A stretch of DNA of 64,000 nucleotides. Source: DATAVB01 sp036267955. GTDB lineage: Bacteria; Actinomycetota; Actinomycetes; Mycobacteriales; QHCD01. The notes beneath the pieces are model-generated. The model was given only the letters and a program-made list of their open reading frames with translations, was not told the DNA's origin and did not search any database. The stretch lies in NCBI GenBank assembly GCA_036267955.1, contig DATAVB010000136.1:15138-79137 (forward strand). The letters run 5' to 3'. Positions 58,982-64,000 of this stretch are shown here, one piece after another. A program made the translations under genes and the position numbers. Within the stretch, counting starts at the first letter, position 1; each line of letters starts with the position of its first letter.

Positions 58982-60163
58982 GTGAAAGCATTTCGAGCTG
59001 GAACGATTCTCGCGCTGGCGTGTGCGCTGCCTGTGCTGGGCGCCTCAGTGGCGACAGCGGCGCCGGCACCAGCGGCGGCCCAGGTGTTGTTCAGCCGCGA
59101 CACAGGCGGATACGAATGTTTCCGCATTCCGGCCCTGATCCAGGCGGCCGACAATTCCCTGCTCGCCTTCGCCGAGGCGCGTAAGCCCTTGGCCGGCGGC
59201 TCGTGGTGCGCCGACGCGGCACCCATCGACACGGTCGTACGCCGGTCGACCGATCACGGAAAGACGTGGGGTGCGGCGAGTGTGGTCCTCAGCGGCAGTC
59301 CCGATGGATCCACGGCCGGCGCGACGCGGGGAAATCCGGAGCCCATTCTGGTCACCCGGGGCAAGCATCGCGGTCGCATCGTATTGCTGACGACGTACAA
59401 CCCGGCTGGCGGTGGCGTACGCATCCCGTTCGCGCAGCACAGCGACGACAACGGCCGGACGTGGTCGACCGCAACAGATTTGGGCTCGCAACTCAAGCCG
59501 GCGAATTCGGGCTGGTTCGCCACCGGGCCGGCGCACGGAATTCAATTGCGGCACGGTGCGCACGCCGGCCGGCTGCTCGCCGGAGTCAATTACGACGACA
59601 GCAACGGCCTCACCCATGGCGCCATCGCCCACAGCGATGACGGCGGGGACAGCTGGCAGCTCGGCGCCGACGCGCTGGCACCGGACCAGAATCACCAGTT
59701 CGGCGAGCTTTCGGTGGTCGAGGCGAACGACGGCACCGTCACCGCAATCGCCCGCAATAAGGTCGACGGCGACATGACGCAGTCGCGGATGTCTGCGGTG
59801 AGCACCGATGGCGGCTCGTCGTTCACCGCGGCCGGTTTCACTCCGGTGCCCGACCTGGGAACGACGCCGGGCGTCCAGGGCGCGTCCCTGCTGGTGGACC
59901 GACCCGGCCGCGACGGCACCATGTTCTTCAGCTCGCCGGTGGATTCCGCGCTGCGTAAGAACATGACCATTTTCGCGAGCCGCGACGCGGGTGCCACCTG
60001 GCGGTCGGTCGACCAGGTCACCACCGACCGGTCCGGCTATTCGGATATGACCCAGATCGGCGCGAACGAGCTCGGCGTGTTGTACGAGGCGGGTGCCTAT
60101 CCGAGCGGCGACGCACGCGACGAGATTCGCTTCAACCTGCTGTCACTGGGCAGTCTCAGGTAG
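58982..60163 (+). CDS. secreted GH33 sialidase
   Basis: The 393-residue protein has a Sec signal peptide (residues 1-27, ending TAAPAPAAA) followed by a complete GH33 domain: FRIPALIQAADNSLLAFAEAR, Asp boxes STDHGKTW, SDDNGRTW, SDDGGDSW and SRDAGATW, and YSDMTQI near the C-terminus. No carbohydrate-binding or anchoring domain follows. GTG 58982 follows AAGGAG. It would release sialic acids outside the cell, with the other sialidase acting inside. It ends 8 nt into the stop region of a convergent gene. Confidence 0.93.
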   Translation: MKAFRAGTILALACALPVLGASVATAAPAPAAAQVLFSRDTGGYECFRIPALIQAADNSLLAFAEARKPLAGGSWCADAAPIDTVVRRSTDHGKTWGAASVVLSGSPDGSTAGATRGNPEPILVTRGKHRGRIVLLTTYNPAGGGVRIPFAQHSDDNGRTWSTATDLGSQLKPANSGWFATGPAHGIQLRHGAHAGRLLAGVNYDDSNGLTHGAIAHSDDGGDSWQLGADALAPDQNHQFGELSVVEANDGTVTAIARNKVDGDMTQSRMSAVSTDGGSSFTAAGFTPVPDLGTTPGVQGASLLVDRPGRDGTMFFSSPVDSALRKNMTIFASRDAGATWRSVDQVTTDRSGYSDMTQIGANELGVLYEAGAYPSGDARDEIRFNLLSLGSLR

Positions 60164-60767
60164 TCGCGGCCTCGGCTGGCCAGGGCAGCACGGTCAGCCG
60201 AGGCCATTCCCGGCTCCATCTCGCCGCTTTGCTGTCGTACACGTGCCGCGGGGCCAGGCCCGGATTGGGCCGCATCCGGAATGCGAAGAGGTCAGTGAAT
60301 CCGTACGGCGCGTACGTCTCGATGCCATCGGTCGAGGGCCGAATGCCGAAGCAGGAGCTCATGTTCGGAAACGACCGGATGGCGGCCGCGGTGCTGTCAT
60401 AGGGCGGGCAGGGGATGCCGAACTTCTGCTCGTACCAGAGGTGCACCCGCGCCTCGTTACGCACCTCGATCTGCGCGTCGAGATCGGCGAAAAGGTCCGC
60501 CGCGCGCCGGATCACGGAGTCCTCGGCATCCCAGCTCAGGTCGCTGTCGTCGAAATAATTGACGTCGTAGTCCTTGATCGCGGTCTGCGGATCCCGCTCG
60601 GACAGGCAGTTCCAGACGGTCTGGAAGAGCGCGCCCGCAGCCAGATAACAGTCATTGAGGGCCAACTGCTGGAGCCGGTCCATCACCGTCGTGGTGACGG
60701 GATTGCTCAGAACCATTTCCTCGAACGCGGCCAGTTGCGTCGTCACCGACGCCGATACGAGATCCAT
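60156..60767 (-). CDS. nucleotidyltransferase-family protein (DUF925 type)
   Basis: The 203-residue protein has DCYLAAGALFQTVWNCLSERDP, IKDYDVNYFDDSDLSWDAEDSVI and VRNEARVHLWYEQKFGIPCPPYDS, matching the plasmid-type nucleotidyltransferase family with a KDxDxxYFD catalytic motif. Function is not established. ATG 60767 is used; a longer frame would run through the hairpin at 60824. It is convergent with the secreted sialidase gene. Confidence 0.85.
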   Translation of the reverse strand: MDLVSASVTTQLAAFEEMVLSNPVTTTVMDRLQQLALNDCYLAAGALFQTVWNCLSERDPQTAIKDYDVNYFDDSDLSWDAEDSVIRRAADLFADLDAQIEVRNEARVHLWYEQKFGIPCPPYDSTAAAIRSFPNMSSCFGIRPSTDGIETYAPYGFTDLFAFRMRPNPGLAPRHVYDSKAARWSREWPRLTVLPWPAEAATT

Positions 60768-60823
60768 CCGGCGATCATGCCAGCGGGGGCCGACGATCCA
60801 GCTACCACCAGCCCCGCCGTTTT

Positions 60824-60880
60824 TCATGATCGTGATCGGTTTTTGGTTGCTATAGCCCCAACCACCGATCACGATCATGA
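60824..60880. repeat. TGATC hairpin repeat, 17-bp perfect arms, in a divergent promoter region
   Basis: TCATGATCGTGATCGGT (60824-60840) is exactly complementary to 60864-60880. The 23-nt loop has an inner stem TGGTTG/CCAACCA. It lies between the divergent starts of the nucleotidyltransferase and GNAT genes, so it cannot be a terminator for either. Confidence 0.9.
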
Positions 60881-60920
60881 ACGATCGGGGTCACCGGACC
60901 GCATAGGAGAGCATCGTCAC

Positions 60921-61334
60921 GTGGTGGAGATTGTCGGTCTTGCCCCTCATCATCTGGATGGCGTCCTGCGCCTCTGCGCCGAGGAAGGTTGGCCAAGTTT
61001 TCCCGCGGATCCGGCGCGGGCCCTGCGCGCCCTGACCGCACCGGGCGTGACCAGCGTCGTGGCCATCCGAGAGGACGAAGTCGTCGGATTCGCCCAGGTA
61101 TTGAGCGACGGCGAGATCCAGTCATATCTCGCCCTGTTGTCCGTTGATCGCCGTTTCCGTCGACAGGGCATTGCCCAGGCCCTGCTGCGGGAGGCGGCGG
61201 CGCGGGCCGGTGGCGTACGGATCGACCTGCTGAGCGAGGAGACTGCCGCCGGGTTCTACGAGCGGCTGCCGCATCGCCGCAAGCCCGGGTACCGCATCTT
61301 TCCGCCATTCTCGGTCGAGCGCGGCGACGACTAG
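60921..61334 (+). CDS. GNAT-family acetyltransferase
   Basis: The 137-residue GNAT has VVGFAQVLSDGEIQSYLALLSVDRRFRRQGIAQALLREA (acetyl-CoA loop RRQGIA) and SEETAAGFYERLPHRRKPGY. GTG 60921 follows AGGAG at a somewhat long spacing; GTG 60924 is also possible. Substrate unknown. A hairpin repeat lies on each side of it. Confidence 0.88.
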   Translation: MVEIVGLAPHHLDGVLRLCAEEGWPSFPADPARALRALTAPGVTSVVAIREDEVVGFAQVLSDGEIQSYLALLSVDRRFRRQGIAQALLREAAARAGGVRIDLLSEETAAGFYERLPHRRKPGYRIFPPFSVERGDD

Positions 61335-61355
61335 CCGCCTCCCACGTCGGTCTCA

Positions 61356-61407
61356 TGATCGTGAGTGGATTTGATACCGGTACAGGTACCAAATCCACTC
61401 ACGATCA
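61356..61407. repeat. TGATC hairpin repeat, 18-bp perfect arms
   Basis: TGATCGTGAGTGGATTTG (61356-61373) is exactly complementary to 61390-61407. The 16-nt loop continues with an inner TACC/GGTA stem. It lies 22 nt after the GNAT stop and 60 nt before the next gene, both on the plus strand. It shares TCATGATCGTGA with the copy at 60824. Confidence 0.9.
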
Positions 61408-61466
61408 CCAGAATCGAGCCCCGGGCGTCGTCCTGACGCGCCGATCCGTCGTTTAGGGTCGGTCTC

Positions 61467-62060
61467 GTGCCAGTAGCCGACATCGAAGCCTGCCGACTGT
61501 CCCATCAGCGGTTGCACGCCACGGCCCGGACTGTCGACGACGGCGTCGTTCGGCGGCCGAGCCTGCTGCCCGGCTGGACGGTCGGCCATGTCCTGAGCCA
61601 TCTCATCGGCAACGCGGACAGCATGGTCCGCCGATTGTCCGCCGCACAGGAGGGCGAGATCGTTTCTCGGTACGAGGGTGGCGAAGCCGGCCGCGCCGAG
61701 CAGATCGAGGCGGGCGCACACCGCCCGGCGGATGAGTTGGTCGTCGAACTGATCCAGGCCGACCACGCCGTCGACGAATTGTTCCGTACCGTCCCCGAGT
61801 CGGTTTGGGACCGGCCTGTCCTGTTCAGTGGCGACCGGCAAGGGCCAGCGAGCCAGCTCATCTTTTCCCGGTGGCGCGAGGTCGAGACGCATCACCTGGA
61901 CCTGGGGTTGGGCTACACCGCGCAGGACCTGCCCCAGGCACTCGTGGACCGCTGGCTCCCCAGCCTGATCGAGGGACTGTCCGCGCGAGCTGATCCCAAG
62001 GCATTGCTGGCATGGACTCTCGGCCGTGGGCCGGCGCCCGAGCTGGCTGCCTGGGGCTGA
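61467..62060 (+). CDS. maleylpyruvate isomerase / DinB-fold, probably mycothiol-dependent protein
   Basis: The 197-residue four-helix protein has the N-terminal maleylpyruvate-isomerase pattern (SLLPGWTVGHVLSHLIGNADSMVRRL, with metal-binding His) and WREVETHHLDLGLGYTAQDLP. In actinobacteria these proteins are usually mycothiol-dependent. GTG 61467 is the only suitable start. It is convergent with the transglutaminase-like gene. Substrate unknown. Confidence 0.88.
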   Translation: MPVADIEACRLSHQRLHATARTVDDGVVRRPSLLPGWTVGHVLSHLIGNADSMVRRLSAAQEGEIVSRYEGGEAGRAEQIEAGAHRPADELVVELIQADHAVDELFRTVPESVWDRPVLFSGDRQGPASQLIFSRWREVETHHLDLGLGYTAQDLPQALVDRWLPSLIEGLSARADPKALLAWTLGRGPAPELAAWG

Positions 62061-62089
62061 CCGTACGAGCCCGCAGGCGCATGGCGAGA

Positions 62090-63058
62090 TTACCCCGTCT
62101 GGTCGAGCACCTGATAGGTCACTTCGTTGGGCGCGGATCTGTTCCACCTCGTCGCGGCCGCGATAGTGAGAGTGTGCTCGCCCGGTTCGAGGTTGAGTGA
62201 ATGGAACGCATTGGCGGTCGCATAGCACCCGCCGTCGACCCGAATCCCCGCTGCGTAAGGATGATTGGCGCAGATGTTCAATCCCAGCGCGCCGTCACCC
62301 GATTCGGTTACCGAGATCTCGACCGAACTCAGTTTCGGATAACACTGGGCCGGATCGGCAAGTAATCGACGACGTCCACCCAATACGAACCGGCCCTGGA
62401 AGATCGCCGCATAACCACGCTCGTCAACCAGCGCCGAGCGACCCACTCCGACATCCGCCCAGTGCAACCACCAATGGTCGGCTTCATCAGCGTCGCCGAG
62501 CGTTCCGTCGACGAGCCGGAATTCGGGCCGGGATTCGCCGGCGCGATAACGGCGCCACAATTCGACCGCACCGAGCGGCTGGTCTCCGGCACACCAATAG
62601 CCCTCGTTCTGCGGATCGAGGACGACCCAGCGATCCAGATCCTCGATCCAGGCCTCGACGACGACGTGCCCCATTCCGGTAACCGGGCGGTCGTACCCGT
62701 CCCGCAGCGCGTGCACTCCGCGCGCCGGAATACCGGTGACATTGAGGCTCTGCGCCAGCACGGTCGCGTACTCGACGCAGCGAAACCGCTCACCGGCGGC
62801 GGCCCGGTCCAACAATTCGACTGCGTTCCGGTCCTCCGCATCGTTCACACCGTCGTGTGACCACTGCTGCGACGACCACCGGGTGAGGCCGAGTGCGGTC
62901 GCCCAGGCCGTTTCTGCGACATCCGGGAGGCGGCGCCGGAGCTCCGATTCCTCGGCGGCGGGCGGGCGCATCAGATCGAGGAATCGACCGCACGACACCT
63001 CCGGCCAGCTGGTCAGCACCAGCCGCGGCCGCAGGTCGTTGATCGGCGCCCCGCTCAC
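62090..63058 (-). CDS. transglutaminase-like domain protein
   Basis: The 322-residue protein has a papain-like transglutaminase core with the Cys of RFRCVEYATVLAQSLNVTGIPAR, the His of GMGHVVVEAWIEDLDRW and the Asp of VVLDPQNEGYW. The last 90 residues form a beta domain (GALGLNICANHPYAAGIRVDGGCY). No signal peptide is present. Its GTG start overlaps the stop of the upstream gene (GTGA), so the two are translationally coupled. Function unknown. Confidence 0.85.
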   Translation of the reverse strand: MSGAPINDLRPRLVLTSWPEVSCGRFLDLMRPPAAEESELRRRLPDVAETAWATALGLTRWSSQQWSHDGVNDAEDRNAVELLDRAAAGERFRCVEYATVLAQSLNVTGIPARGVHALRDGYDRPVTGMGHVVVEAWIEDLDRWVVLDPQNEGYWCAGDQPLGAVELWRRYRAGESRPEFRLVDGTLGDADEADHWWLHWADVGVGRSALVDERGYAAIFQGRFVLGGRRRLLADPAQCYPKLSSVEISVTESGDGALGLNICANHPYAAGIRVDGGCYATANAFHSLNLEPGEHTLTIAAATRWNRSAPNEVTYQVLDQTG

Positions 63059-63996
63059 ACACCGATCGTACGGGCGGAATGCTCAGGATCGACAGAACGA
63101 CCGAGAAACGCCGCGAGCCGGTCAATGGCGAGGGCGTCGTCGGAAATGGTCTGGGCCGGGTCGAAACGCCCGGCGCGCTGCTGCGTGGCGAGCTGGGTTC
63201 GGACAAACGTCAAGGAACGCTCGGCAAGCTCGTCGGGAATTCCGACCGGTTGGCCGGTGGCCCGGGCCAGATCCCAGCCGTGGGCCAGCAGGTCGTAGAG
63301 GCGAATGTGCAACCGGTCGGCACCGGTGGCCGATCCGAGCGGACCGGCGAAGGTACGGTCCAGGATCCCGGGCCGCTCCAACGCCGCCGCCAAGTCCGCC
63401 GCGGACGCTCGGTAGGCCCCGGCAGGGTCGTCGCCGAGGCGGTCGACGCCGCGCTCCGGCGGTTGCTGCTCGGTCAGCATGGCGGCGAACAGCAGGTTCA
63501 TTCCGACCAGGTGACCGACCAACTCCCGAACGGTCCAGTCCACGCACGGAGTCGGATCGGACCACTGCTCTTGTCGGATCCCCACAATCAGCCGGCCGAC
63601 CGCGGCAACTGCGCGTCCGAGCTGCTCGGTGGGCGGCTCCGGCTCGGTCGGCGGGACAATCCAGTCCGGCTCCGGATCGGCGGCGAATCGGACGGCGGCG
63701 ATATCGGTGTCCCCTGCCAGCCACGCCTTGGCGATGCGGTGGCCGCCGTCCATCAGACCGCCGTCGGCGGCGAGGATCACCGGATAGGACAGGTCGGCCT
63801 CATTGATCTGCCGGACGTGCTGGGCGACCGCGCGCACGGTCGGCTGCGTTTGGCCGAACCAGCAGTTCCGGTCGAGTTCGGTGATGTCCGCGATAACAAT
63901 GCGACCGACCGGCAGCCCCGCCGAGAGCGCCCAGAGCCGTTCGGTCTGCCAGTAACCCCGGCCGGCAGCCACCGGCCGGGAATGCGTATTTGCCAT
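63055..63996 (-). CDS. fusion of a ParB-like N-terminal domain with a DinB-fold (TIGR03086-type) domain
   Basis: Of 313 residues, the first 105 have PVGRIVIADITELDRNCWFG, PVILAADGGLMDGGHRIAKAW and AVRFAADPEPDWI, which look like a ParB/Srx-type nuclease-like domain (DGGHR motif). Residues 125-310 are a DinB/mycothiol-dependent maleylpyruvate isomerase-like domain (PCVDWTVRELVGHLVGMNLLFAAML, HIRLYDLLAHGWDLARATGQP). The fusion is in one open frame. The ATG lies 4 nt from the window edge, so an upstream start cannot be excluded. It is coupled to the transglutaminase-like gene. Confidence 0.8.
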   Translation of the reverse strand: MANTHSRPVAAGRGYWQTERLWALSAGLPVGRIVIADITELDRNCWFGQTQPTVRAVAQHVRQINEADLSYPVILAADGGLMDGGHRIAKAWLAGDTDIAAVRFAADPEPDWIVPPTEPEPPTEQLGRAVAAVGRLIVGIRQEQWSDPTPCVDWTVRELVGHLVGMNLLFAAMLTEQQPPERGVDRLGDDPAGAYRASAADLAAALERPGILDRTFAGPLGSATGADRLHIRLYDLLAHGWDLARATGQPVGIPDELAERSLTFVRTQLATQQRAGRFDPAQTISDDALAIDRLAAFLGRSVDPEHSARTIGV

Positions 63997-64000
63997 CCGG

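Overview
The window is high-GC actinobacterial chromosome. It carries the block glmU-prs and rplY-pth, and the block metG-tatD, rpfB-rsmA-ispE with rsmI and a protein mannosyltransferase nearby. From memory the same genes cluster in Mycobacterium tuberculosis around Rv1002-Rv1018. Other pointers to an actinomycete are an Rpf resuscitation factor, mycothiol-type DinB-fold enzymes, a PPOX/F420-type flavoprotein and a hopanoid-type glycosyltransferase. No species can be named from the sequence alone. No rRNA, CRISPR array, phage or intact insertion sequence was seen; one tRNA (Gln, UUG) is present.

Layout. 1-6349 (minus strand) is an exopolysaccharide or cell-surface operon: priming sugar-phosphate transferase, TagD-like cytidylyltransferase, lipoprotein, flippase and a secreted LamG protein cut by the window edge. 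6.6-7.8 kb is pth and rplY. 8.1-10.56 kb is an insertion into the housekeeping block: a nucleotidyltransferase and a GNAT sequence separated by one in-frame UGA, then 1.2 kb of tandem repeats and hairpins. 10.6-14.3 kb is prs, glmU, an HpnB-like glycosyltransferase and tRNA-Gln. 14.6-18.1 kb holds a DUF4862 protein, a fatty-acid desaturase with a TetR regulator and strong operator palindromes, and a Uma2-type protein. 18.3-28.3 kb is ABC-F, ispE, rsmA, rpfB, a DUF4143 pseudogene, a GH4 glycosidase, tatD and metG. 28.4-34.4 kb is a CorA-type transporter with a possible leader peptide, rsmI, an MFS/TetR pair and the mannosyltransferase. 34.4-48 kb holds membrane proteins, oxidoreductases, a three-subunit transhydrogenase and several regulator/target pairs.

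48.2-60.2 kb looks like a sialoside-use region. A Tat-exported binding protein and two LplB/LplC-type permeases are divergent from an operon of a sialidase without signal peptide, a NanA-like aldolase and a secreted sialidase. A FadR-type GntR regulator and a phytanoyl-CoA-dioxygenase-like protein follow the permeases. A Gfo/Idh oxidoreductase, an SDR and an amidase lie next to it. The rest (60.2-64 kb) is a nucleotidyltransferase, a GNAT, two DinB-fold proteins (one fused to a ParB-like domain) and a transglutaminase-like protein.

The most unusual non-coding signal is a set of intergenic hairpins. Each has 17-21 bp perfectly complementary arms with GATC near the base, while the middle of the arm differs from locus to locus.
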